Shown here piece by piece: positions 25,767-32,827 of a stretch of DNA of 42,306 bases; the stretch's first letter is position 1, and every line of letters starts with the position of its first letter. The stretch spans positions 1-42,306 of the forward strand of contig NZ_AWNH01000044.1 of the NCBI RefSeq assembly GCF_000482245.1, written 5' to 3'. This DNA is from Leptolyngbya sp. Heron Island J. GTDB taxonomy: Bacteria > Cyanobacteriota > Cyanobacteriia > Phormidesmidales > Phormidesmidaceae. Below the pieces are notes generated by a model. That model was not told the origin of the DNA, ran no database searches, and worked only from the letters and a program-made list of their open reading frames with translations. A program made the translations under genes and the position numbers.

Positions 25767-26357
25767 TCATGCTGTTCGCAATCGAGCAGCATTGGCCTCG
25801 ACCATGGTTGTGAGGTCATCTTCAGTGACAAATCGCCGTTCTGAGCAGTAGGTCATCAGGTTGATCCCATTAGCTAAACGGGCTGTACTCACACGTACGC
25901 GGAAGTCATCAGAGAGGAACCAACAGCGTTCTTGGCCCTGGTTTTTATCATATTCATTGTCAATGGTGAGGACACCATCGTCAGCAAAGCCATATCGTCC
26001 GACCACAGGCATATTTTCCACATAGCCTCGGTCCCGCAGAATCTGGCCTGTTCGTCCTTGATCGTTATTGGGAATATCGACAAGAATAGCGGCGTACTTA
26101 GAGTCGTAGGTAAATTCTTTGGTATTTGACTGCCAGGAAAACTGGGCTCCTCCAGACGCTTTACTGGGGTCCACGCCCTGACTTTGACAAATTTCTGCAA
26201 TCCGTGGGTCCTGGGCCTCGATCACATCCACGATTAAATTAGACTCTCCCGATTCATCGGCCACCGAGTCAAAATGATGTACGGCTCGCTGAATAAACCA
26301 GATGCCTTCGCTTTTGCGAAAGAAATCCATCATGGTCATGGGAGTTTGAAATGGCAT
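25767..26357 (-). CDS. S-type phycobiliprotein lyase (CpcS/CpeS family, CpcU-like)
   Basis: 196-residue lipocalin-fold bilin lyase. The family opening MDFFRKSEGIWFIQRAVHHFDSVADESGESNL (from Met10), RTGQILRDRGYVENMPVVGRYGFADDGVLTI and the ERCWFLSDDFRVRVSTARLANGINLMTYCSERR end are all present. S-type lyases load the Cys82-type site of beta subunits and of allophycocyanin. The W-F-x-Q-R-x-x-HHF pattern and the place next to pebAB and cpcBA suggest a CpcU-like role in phycocyanin or allophycocyanin loading; the subtype is recalled, not computed. Met7 and Met10 are alternative starts. Confidence 0.85.
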   Translation of the reverse strand: MPFQTPMTMMDFFRKSEGIWFIQRAVHHFDSVADESGESNLIVDVIEAQDPRIAEICQSQGVDPSKASGGAQFSWQSNTKEFTYDSKYAAILVDIPNNDQGRTGQILRDRGYVENMPVVGRYGFADDGVLTIDNEYDKNQGQERCWFLSDDFRVRVSTARLANGINLMTYCSERRFVTEDDLTTMVEANAARLRTA

Positions 26358-26460
26358 GGGATCTTTCCGTTTTAAAGGGTCGGTTGCTAAGAAGTGTGTC
26401 CAATGGCACTGTTACACTGGCCTTAAAGAACACGGTTTTAATTACAAAGTTTAGCTATCT

Positions 26461-27291
26461 ATGAGCCATCTCGAAACTCCAAGCGCATCTTTGTTAGAGC
26501 GCTTGTCAGTCCAACAGGATTTGTCAGGGGCCGATCTCTCAGGCAAAGATTTGCGTGGCTTTGATTTGTATCGAGTTAATTTATCAGAGACAAATTTAGC
26601 CGGTAGTTGTCTGCAAGGGGTGACGTTGATTGGTGCTAACCTCACGGGAGCCAACCTGAGTCGGGCGCAATTGCAAAAAGCTGATTTGCGGGGTGTAGAA
26701 CTGACTGGGGCGAACCTGACCGGGGCCGATCTCACCGGAGCGTTTATTCACCGTGCCGATCTACGGGGAACAAACTTTGCCGATACAGTGCTGACCGAGG
26801 CTAAGTTAAACATTGCCCTTTACGATGACCATACCCAATGGCCAGAAGGCTTTCGCTACAAAAGCTCTGGAGCTATTGGGCCAGAAGCCGTACTCAATGG
26901 TGCGTTTCTCAATACGGCCTATTTGCGGGGGGCAAACCTACGGGGGGCAAAGCTTTTAGGGGCTTATCTCAGTGGTGCCGATTTAACGGGTGCGATTTTG
27001 GATGATGCTAGCTTGAGCGGTGCTAATTTGCAGAGAGCATTTTTGACCGGAGCCAGTTTGCGTAATGCTCGGGTCAGTGGTACCGAGTTGCAAAGAGCTG
27101 ACCTGCGAGCGGCTGATTTAACCGGCGTCGAGTTTGACATGGTGGGCAGTATTGCCGGAGCAGATTTCACTATGGCCCAGGGGCTAACTAAAAACTCAAG
27201 AGGTCAGCTTCTGGGCCATTCGACGAGTGAACTGGATGTGTGGAATGGGCTGACCCGCAACACGACACGACGCAGTTTAGAGGTTGAGTAA
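26461..27291 (+). CDS. Pentapeptide-repeat protein
   Basis: 276 residues, mostly A(D/N)LxG(A)-type pentapeptides forming two right-handed quadrilateral beta-helix blocks (about 20-120 and 145-235). They are separated by an insert ALYDDHTQWPEGFRYKSSGAIGPEAV, a segment that recurs in cyanobacterial pentapeptide proteins. No signal peptide or enzymatic motif is visible. It lies between two lyase genes, divergent from one and convergent with the other, inside the pigment region. A scaffold or regulator role is possible, but nothing in the sequence shows it. Confidence 0.85.
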   Translation: MSHLETPSASLLERLSVQQDLSGADLSGKDLRGFDLYRVNLSETNLAGSCLQGVTLIGANLTGANLSRAQLQKADLRGVELTGANLTGADLTGAFIHRADLRGTNFADTVLTEAKLNIALYDDHTQWPEGFRYKSSGAIGPEAVLNGAFLNTAYLRGANLRGAKLLGAYLSGADLTGAILDDASLSGANLQRAFLTGASLRNARVSGTELQRADLRAADLTGVEFDMVGSIAGADFTMAQGLTKNSRGQLLGHSTSELDVWNGLTRNTTRRSLEVE

Positions 27292-27360
27292 ATTGAAAAT
27301 TTAGGGAAATTTAGGACTCAAAACTTAGTGGGCGGTGCCCACATTATTGCTGGGCCTCTA

Positions 27361-27894
27361 TTATTTCCGGGTCTCCAAATATTGACCGATCATCATTTCT
27401 TGACCAGCTCTCGAAATGATGGTCTGGCGGGTGCGGTGGTTGTCGCCGACGAGCTTGAGTTCTTCGTCAAAAGCGGAACCGCCGTATTCAGTGTGGAGCT
27501 GCATGGTGTTGCGATCGCGCAGCTGATAGGTGGCAAACACAGGCTTGGTCGTGGCAAATCCGCGATCGCGATACAGGATATTGCCTTGAATTCCAAAAAC
27601 CGTAGAGCCGGTGGCTTGCTTCCGGCTGGGACTGATGTAGTTACTTTCCCAAGAAGATTTCACACCACAAATAATGGCTTTGTCCAAACCGTGCATCGTT
27701 TCTAATGCCACTAGTTCTGGGTGATTAGCCTCTAGAAGCTCAATAGTTAGCTCGCTCACAACTTCCTGAGCTTGACCATTCTGGAGAGTGTAGTAACGAC
27801 GTTGGGAAGTCCATCGACCGGCAGAATTTGCAAAGAAATTAGCTGCCAAGGTTTCCAGGTTTTCAGCAGGGGTGGTAATCACAGACAATGACAT
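27361..27894 (-). CDS. Divergent S-type lyase-family protein (CpcV-like)
   Basis: 177 residues from ATG 27894 (MSLSVITTPAENL); the open frame extends further upstream without family similarity. The S-type signature is recognisable as FFANSAGRWTSQRRYYTL, then GSTVFGIQGNILYRDRGFATTKPVFATYQLRDRNTMQLHTEYGG and the end RTRQTIISRAGQEMMIGQYLETR. It differs from CpcS/CpeS in lacking the HHL/HHF motif after QR, which suits the CpcV-like subgroup whose lyase activity is doubtful. It stands alone, convergent with the pentapeptide gene. Confidence 0.75.
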   Translation of the reverse strand: MSLSVITTPAENLETLAANFFANSAGRWTSQRRYYTLQNGQAQEVVSELTIELLEANHPELVALETMHGLDKAIICGVKSSWESNYISPSRKQATGSTVFGIQGNILYRDRGFATTKPVFATYQLRDRNTMQLHTEYGGSAFDEELKLVGDNHRTRQTIISRAGQEMMIGQYLETRK

Positions 27895-28261
27895 AAAATC
27901 TAGGACCTTAAATTTAAGCGATGCACTCGAAATCAAGCTATAAGCAAACAAGTTTATATTTATTTACATTTAAGGTAGCGAAAATCTAGGTAAACGGCAA
28001 TAAAGCATTTATTAAATTTGGTGCCTATAGTGGGTGGATACGATTAGTTTGCCACCGATAGAAAAGTTAACAGAGCTGCGGGCTTGCAGCTGTAGCCGTA
28101 CCTACCGTTCCATATCTAGATTGGCTAGTCGTAGAGGCTGCAGTCTGATTGCCCATTTTTCTGGATAGGCTTGTCTGTACTTACGATGACGTTGATGGGA
28201 TGCCGCAAGTTTCGTCAGTTTCGTCAGCATAGGGGCGGCTGATGGTGGTAGACCCCTGAGC
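27895..28261. other. Gap between the CpcV-like gene and the HEAT-repeat gene
   Basis: 367 bases. The part next to 27894 is AT-rich and probably holds the leftward promoter of the CpcV-like gene. The remainder (28050-28260) has short GC-rich stems such as GCTGCGGGCTTGCAGCTG (28074-28091) but no gene. Confidence 0.4.
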
Positions 28262-28921
28262 TTAGGGCACTAATCCTTCTAGAGCGGCGGCGACAACCTT
28301 ATGCTGCTGATCCTGGCGCAGCTCTATCAAGGCCTCTTTTGCCTCTGGTGCATCGAAGCGCTTGAGGGCATAGGCAACATGCATACGTGTATACCAGTTC
28401 TCTGCCGTCTTTAGAGGCAATATTGCGGCTAGCGCGGCCTCTGCCTGGTTGGTGTCTGCTAATGTGCTCAAATGGTCGATACCTGCGTTAATTACGGTCA
28501 GATCACTGTCATTGATGGCCGCCAAACAAATGTCGAGCATGTTTGTGGGACTGTTGAGGTCGATCATGGCGGCAAGAATGCTACGCCGAATCAGCCAGTT
28601 GCTGTTGCTGTGAAATGTCTCAACCAGATGGGGAATCGACGCTTCACCATACATGGCAAGAGAGTTAGACGCTTCTGCTCGCACGTTAGCGTCTGGATCG
28701 TTGTCAATCATCGCCAGTAGGGCCTCAAAGCCGGTGTTGCTACGCTTACGCCCCAAACCCATGGCTACAAAGGAACGCACTAAAAATTCAGAATCGTTTT
28801 TTTTACTTAGCAGTAGCGGGCTGGCCGTCTCAGAGTCATAATCTTTGAGGGCGACAATGCCCTTCAGGCGCTTCTGTGAATCGGGGTGTTCAAGGATGGC
28901 TTGAATTTCGGAAAGTTCCAT
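28262..28921 (-). CDS. HEAT-repeat protein of the lyase/NblB kind
   Basis: 219 residues of helical HEAT/PBS-lyase repeats: SPLLLSKKNDSEFLVRSFVAMGLGRKRS, ALLAMIDNDPDANVRAEASNSLAMYGEASIPHLVETFHSNSNWLIRRSILAAMIDL, and the end ENWYTRMHVAYALKRFDAPEAKEALIELRQD. Size and repeats resemble NblB-type phycobilisome degradation factors and small E/F-type lyase subunits such as CpeZ. No E-type partner (CpeY) lies beside it, which favours an NblB-like or chaperone role. It is divergent from the orphan phycobiliprotein gene, with a shared 111-base promoter region. Confidence 0.7.
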   Translation of the reverse strand: MELSEIQAILEHPDSQKRLKGIVALKDYDSETASPLLLSKKNDSEFLVRSFVAMGLGRKRSNTGFEALLAMIDNDPDANVRAEASNSLAMYGEASIPHLVETFHSNSNWLIRRSILAAMIDLNSPTNMLDICLAAINDSDLTVINAGIDHLSTLADTNQAEAALAAILPLKTAENWYTRMHVAYALKRFDAPEAKEALIELRQDQQHKVVAAALEGLVP

Positions 28922-29032
28922 AGTTGAGTGTGCGAACTGCTAGCAGCGGACCACTTATGACGCGTTACATCAGCATGAGCTTACCTCGATTGTAACATTG
29001 TGTAACAATAATTAGAGAGTGTAAAACCAATC

Positions 29033-29608
29033 ATGTCATCGTCCCTCAGTCCTCGGGTCAAAGAACTCATTGTTAAGGCACGGATTGTCAGTTTTGATGG
29101 CTGGCAGGATGAATTTGGAGAGGGTGCGATCGCGCTACTCCAGTCGGCTGATGATGAACGAGTTTACTTAGATGATGCGGGCTTAAAAGATATGCCAGCT
29201 GGCAAGATTTCCCGTTATCTGCGTGATCATGCGAATGCCATTGTGGATACTGCCCGAGCCCAGGTTTTGGCTCAGTTTCCTGGCATTACCGAGTCAGGTG
29301 GTGGCTTATATCCAGTGGCAAGGGCGGAAGCCTGCTGGCGAGATTTCTGGCATTTTTTGCGCTGTATCACCTATGGCATAGCAGCTCAACGTACCGATTA
29401 CACTAGCGCCACTGGTCTATCCTACCTGGAGCAGCTTTATCAAGAACTCCAGGTGCCTTTGGATGCCATGGTTTACGGTCTTCAAGCTCTGCAAGCTGCT
29501 AGTAAAGAGCAACTCGCTAAGCTGGAATTTACCATCACTGACGAGCAGATAGAGCCTTACTTTGAGCATCTCATTATTGCCCTGAGTCGTTTTCAAGCAG
29601 TTACTTAA
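29033..29608 (+). CDS. Orphan phycobiliprotein-like protein (AplA-type candidate)
   Basis: 191 residues with a phycobiliprotein globin fold but clearly not a CpcA/B, CpeA/B or core subunit. The middle aligns with CpcB: HANAIVDTARAQVLAQFPGIT, then GGGLYP, then ARAEACWRDFWHFLRCITYGIA, matching [16 protein letters not shown]. So the bilin-type Cys, Arg and Asp (C-x-R-D) are all kept. The N-terminal 50 residues and the C-terminal end differ from antenna proteins. Fremyella AplA is a known non-antenna phycobiliprotein of this sort, and I suggest this relation without proof. It is followed by an ankyrin gene after 24 bases and is divergent from a HEAT-repeat gene. Confidence 0.75.
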   Translation: MSSSLSPRVKELIVKARIVSFDGWQDEFGEGAIALLQSADDERVYLDDAGLKDMPAGKISRYLRDHANAIVDTARAQVLAQFPGITESGGGLYPVARAEACWRDFWHFLRCITYGIAAQRTDYTSATGLSYLEQLYQELQVPLDAMVYGLQALQAASKEQLAKLEFTITDEQIEPYFEHLIIALSRFQAVT

Positions 29609-29632
29609 TGTTTTGTTTAATCCATATTTCCG

Positions 29633-30322
29633 ATGCCGTCTATCCATGAATCCTTCGTCAATGCCTGTATCCGTGGTGATTTAGCTGTAGTCAAGCAACA
29701 CCTAGTGGATGGTGCAGATGTTGAAGGAATTTGGCGCAGTTGCACTGGGTTAATGTGGGCTGCGGCTGAAGGTTATCTACCGGTCGTAGAGCTACTGCTG
29801 CAGGTGGGAGCCAATGTGAATACGCGTAATGAGGTGAATTACACTGCCATCCTTTACGCCGCTGAGACCGATCAGCGCGATATTGTACTCACCCTCCTTG
29901 ATCACGGTGCGCAGACGGATGCCAGTGTTTGTAATCGTTATGAAGAGACGATTTTACTGTTAATGGCACGGCAGGGTCATGCTGATATCGTGGAACGACT
30001 GGCTCAGCGGGGGGACAACCTGCATCACACCAACAAAATTGGTGACACTGCCTTATATTTGGCCGTTAACAACGGCCATGCACCCACAGTTGCCAGTTTG
30101 ATCAAGCTGGGAGCCAATGTAAATACGGCCAATATTGGTGGCTGGACACCGTTAATGATGGCTTCTGCCCGAGGCGATATTGACATCATAGAAATGCTCC
30201 TGGCCCAGGGGGCTGATGTGACTCCCACAAATCGTTGGGGAGGCACTGCTCTGAGCGAAGCCCAGCAGTCATTTCGGTCTAGTCAAGCCGTGGCCATGTT
30301 AAGGCAGGCAGGGGCTGAATAG
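29633..30322 (+). CDS. Ankyrin-repeat protein
   Basis: 229 residues with about six ankyrin repeats: DLAVVKQHLVDGADVE, GLMWAAAEGYLPVVELLLQVGANVNTRN, TAILYAAETDQRDIVLTLLDHGAQTD, TILLLMARQGHADIVERLAQRG, TALYLAVNNGHAPTVASLIKLGANVNTAN, TPLMMASARGDIDIIEMLLAQGADVTP. No other domain and no export signal, so it is a cytosolic protein-binding scaffold. It begins 24 bases after the orphan phycobiliprotein gene on the same strand, so the two are likely co-expressed and could interact. Confidence 0.9.
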   Translation: MPSIHESFVNACIRGDLAVVKQHLVDGADVEGIWRSCTGLMWAAAEGYLPVVELLLQVGANVNTRNEVNYTAILYAAETDQRDIVLTLLDHGAQTDASVCNRYEETILLLMARQGHADIVERLAQRGDNLHHTNKIGDTALYLAVNNGHAPTVASLIKLGANVNTANIGGWTPLMMASARGDIDIIEMLLAQGADVTPTNRWGGTALSEAQQSFRSSQAVAMLRQAGAE

Positions 30323-30828
30323 AGTTTTAATGAGAAAATAAGTTGCAAATGTAAAGATAAGCAAACAAATGGTCTGAAAGCCTTGGATTTGCGTTTGTAA
30401 GTTTTGTCGGCCATATTAGCTAATTGTATAGTTTTGTATCTTTAAGGTTGCAGTCTGACGTGGTGTGACCACAGTGTTATGGATTGCTGAAAATAGACCG
30501 AAAGTTTTGCTGTGAAAGGTCTTAAGCGATTTCTGGTCGCCGTCTAAATGTCTGATCCGTAGCACTGACACCGTCATCTCAACTAGGTTCATAATTCTTG
30601 ATGATTAGAGGCCGCTTTTATATACGAAGATGAACGGCAGAGAGTGTTTATGCTCAGTTTTGGTAAGGCTTTTTTTGCGCTGTCCTGCTTAAACTAGTTA
30701 ATTTGCATTTGCAAATTTAAATTCGCTAGCAGTGTCAGCGGTGTTGTATGGACACAGTCAACCCTAAGCTTCTTAACATTCCGAGATAAAATATTTAGAC
30801 CATTGTTGTCATCTAGGAGATAGCATTA
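30323..30828 (+). promoter_or_regulatory. Upstream region of the cpe linker cluster
   Basis: About 505 bases before the CpeC-type gene with no credible ORF. AATTTGC (30700-30706) and GCAAATT (30711-30717) form an inverted repeat that also contains TTTGCA twice in tandem. An AGGAGAT ribosome-binding site stands about 10 bases before the ATG at 30829. A light- or CpeR-type control element is expected here, but none is identified with certainty. Confidence 0.45.
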
Positions 30829-31689
30829 ATGGCTTTTGGACCAGCTTCACGATTGGGCGTGAGCCTTTTCGACGAGACCCCTCCAGTCGAGTGGGTTCCT
30901 GGCCTTGATAGTGAGGGCTTCGAGTCTATTATCAAAGCCGTCTATAGACAGGTTTTAGGTAATGCCTATGTGATGGAAAGCGAACGCCTCGCTGTACCCG
31001 AATCCCAGTTTAAGCGTGGTGAACTGACTGTGCGGGACTTTGTGCGTGCCGTGGCTAAGTCTGACATGTATCGCGCCCGCTTCTTTGAGAGCTGCCCCCG
31101 TTACCGCAATATTGAGCTTAACTTCCGCCATTTGCTTGGTCGGGCTCCGAACGGTTTTGAAGAAATGAAGGCTCATAGCGCCATTTTAGATACAGAAGGC
31201 TTTGAGGCTGACATTGATTCTTACATTGATAGTGACGAGTATCAGGATGTCTTTGGACAGGATTTTGTCCCCTATATTCGTGGCTACAAGACTGAAGCAA
31301 GCAATATGGTTGGCTTCACCCATACCTTTGAATTAGTACGCGGTGCTTCCAGTAGCTCTTTGAAAGGGAGTGTCAATGGTAAGAAGCCTCGTCTGAACTC
31401 ATTGGTAATCAACGCTATACCAGCACCTGTCCTCTCTCCGCTGTCCGCTGGTGGGACCTTCCAGACTCCTCCTGATTCTTCTCGTACTCGCCATGGTGTT
31501 GGTGCTAGTGCTAATGGGAAGATTTATCGAGTCGAGGTCACTAGCTATCGCTCCAATGCCTTTAACCGCGTGTCTAAGTTCCGTCGCGCCAATAAGGTAT
31601 ATATGGTTCCCTTTGACAAATTGTCTGATGAGTATAAGCGGATCCATAAGCAGGGTGGTGTGATTGCTAGTATCACTCTCGTTTCCTAG
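30829..31689 (+). CDS. cpeC: Phycoerythrin rod linker, CpeC type
   Basis: 286 residues. The opening ASRLGVSLFDETPPVEWVPG leads into one phycobilisome linker (REP, pfam00427) domain (about 30-175) with YRQVLGNAYVMESERLAVPESQFKRGELTVRDFVRAVAKS and IELNFRHLLGRAP. A C-terminal CpcD-type domain (about 230-286) reads IYRVEVTSYRSNAFNRVSKFRRANKVYMVPFDKLSDEYKRIHKQGGVIASITLV. The REP sits inside a phycoerythrin hexamer and the CpcD end contacts the next disc. It opens the cluster as cpeC opens cpeCDESTR in Fremyella; the CpeC name rests on that place and my memory of the N-terminus. Confidence 0.85.
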   Translation: MAFGPASRLGVSLFDETPPVEWVPGLDSEGFESIIKAVYRQVLGNAYVMESERLAVPESQFKRGELTVRDFVRAVAKSDMYRARFFESCPRYRNIELNFRHLLGRAPNGFEEMKAHSAILDTEGFEADIDSYIDSDEYQDVFGQDFVPYIRGYKTEASNMVGFTHTFELVRGASSSSLKGSVNGKKPRLNSLVINAIPAPVLSPLSAGGTFQTPPDSSRTRHGVGASANGKIYRVEVTSYRSNAFNRVSKFRRANKVYMVPFDKLSDEYKRIHKQGGVIASITLVS

Positions 31690-31710
31690 CTCAAGCTGAT
31701 CTGAATCGGT

Positions 31711-31742
31711 CAGAGACAGGGCTGTATTTGCCCTTGTCTCTG
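31711..31742 (+). terminator. Hairpin after the CpeC-type gene
   Basis: CAGAGACAGGG (31711-31721) pairs with CCCTTGTCTCTG (31731-31742) with a one-base bulge. No long T-run follows. It lies between two linker genes and probably attenuates rather than ends transcription. Confidence 0.6.
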
Positions 31743-31806
31743 GTCGTTGTTTCAGATCGTTTATGTGTTGAGAACATCTTTTCAAAACAACAGTAGGAGA
31801 TTTCCA

Positions 31807-32547
31807 ATGACAACGTATGAGTTGTGGCCTGCGAGCAGCAGCGAAGATAAGCAGGCAATTATTCGTGCTGTATATCGCCATGTCTTGGGTAACCCCCACG
31901 TAATGGACAGTGAGCGCTTGGTAAGCGCTGAGTCTCAGTTTTGTGATGGCACTATCTCTGTTAGAGGTTTTGTTCGTGCAGTTGGTAAGTCTGATTTTTA
32001 CCGCAGTCGCTACTTTGAGAAGTGTGCTCCTTATCGCTTTGTGGAGCTAAACTTCATGCACTTTTTGGGGCGTGCTCCTGAGAGCCAAGCAGAGCTTTCT
32101 GAGCATATTCGTCGCTGTGTAGAAGAAGGCTACGATGCTGAAATTGATTCCTACATCGATAGCGATGAGTACCAGGCTCGCTTTGGTGAGAATGTGGTGC
32201 CGTTCTACAATGCGAATCTGACTCAAGTGGGTCAGTCCCAGGTTAGCTACAACCGCATCTTTGCAATTGACCGCGGTCCCGCTCAGGTGAGCAGTGCTGT
32301 TAAATCAGCTCAATTGGTGGCTCAAGTGGCTGGTACTGAGAAGGGTAACAAGGTTAAGGCTGCGGCAACTAACTTGAATTCCGGAACAACCAAACGCTTC
32401 AAGATTAAGACGACAGCAGCTAAGTTTGATGCTCCTCGTCGCGTCAGTATGAACGAGTACATCGTATCGGCTGATAAGATGACGCCGCAGATTCAGCGTA
32501 TTCACCGCACAGGTGCCAAGATCGTTAGCATCACTGAGATTGTGTAG
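31807..32547 (+). CDS. Phycoerythrin-associated rod linker, CpeD/CpeE type
   Basis: 246 residues from ATG 31807 (MTTYELWPASS), chosen because AGTAGGAGATTT gives a good ribosome-binding site and an upstream ATG at 31747 adds 20 unrelated residues. One REP domain (about 10-155; HVLGNPHVMDSERLVSAESQF, VELNFMHFLGRAP) and a C-terminal CpcD-type domain (about 195-246; KRFKIKTTAAKF to IQRIHRTGAKIVSITEIV) are present. It is the second linker of the cluster, in the cpeD position. It has MHFLGRAP where most paralogues here have KHLLGRAP. Confidence 0.88.
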   Translation: MTTYELWPASSSEDKQAIIRAVYRHVLGNPHVMDSERLVSAESQFCDGTISVRGFVRAVGKSDFYRSRYFEKCAPYRFVELNFMHFLGRAPESQAELSEHIRRCVEEGYDAEIDSYIDSDEYQARFGENVVPFYNANLTQVGQSQVSYNRIFAIDRGPAQVSSAVKSAQLVAQVAGTEKGNKVKAAATNLNSGTTKRFKIKTTAAKFDAPRRVSMNEYIVSADKMTPQIQRIHRTGAKIVSITEIV

Positions 32548-32570
32548 TCTTACGTGAAATGAGTCCCAAA

Positions 32571-32604
32571 GGGCCACCCTGTTTATTGAGGTGGCTCTTT
32601 TTTA
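32571..32604 (+). terminator. Intrinsic terminator after the second linker
   Basis: GGGCCACC (32571-32578) and GGTGGCTC (32590-32597) form a stem with one G-T pair, followed directly by TTTTTT. A standard rho-independent terminator shape. Confidence 0.8.
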
Positions 32605-32827
32605 ACTAGCTCTTTGAAGTTGTTGTCTAAGCGGGCCGGACGAATCCATCGGGCGTTATTATTCCTGATTGGAAGCTCAGGAGTCTCTTATATGGGGTCT
32701 TCTATATAGGGATTTTCGAGCTTCAGGTGATTTTCCATGGAATCCATGGATGGTTCTAATTCATATAGATAGAGTTCGCTTAATCAAGGCATTGCCGTTT
32801 TAGAGGAAGGAAGGTACCGACAAGCGC
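32605..32827 (+). promoter_or_regulatory. Leader of the four-REP linker gene
   Basis: 223 bases after a terminator and before the giant linker. TCCATGGAATCCATGGA (about 32734-32751) contains CCATGG twice, as direct and inverted copies. A GAGGAAGGAAGG tract about 15 bases before the ATG is a strong ribosome-binding region. Together with the terminator this suggests the gene has its own promoter. Confidence 0.4.

Noticed and set aside
31399-31899. Minus-strand ORF of 166 residues
   Set aside because: Shadow of the CpeC-type and following linker genes.
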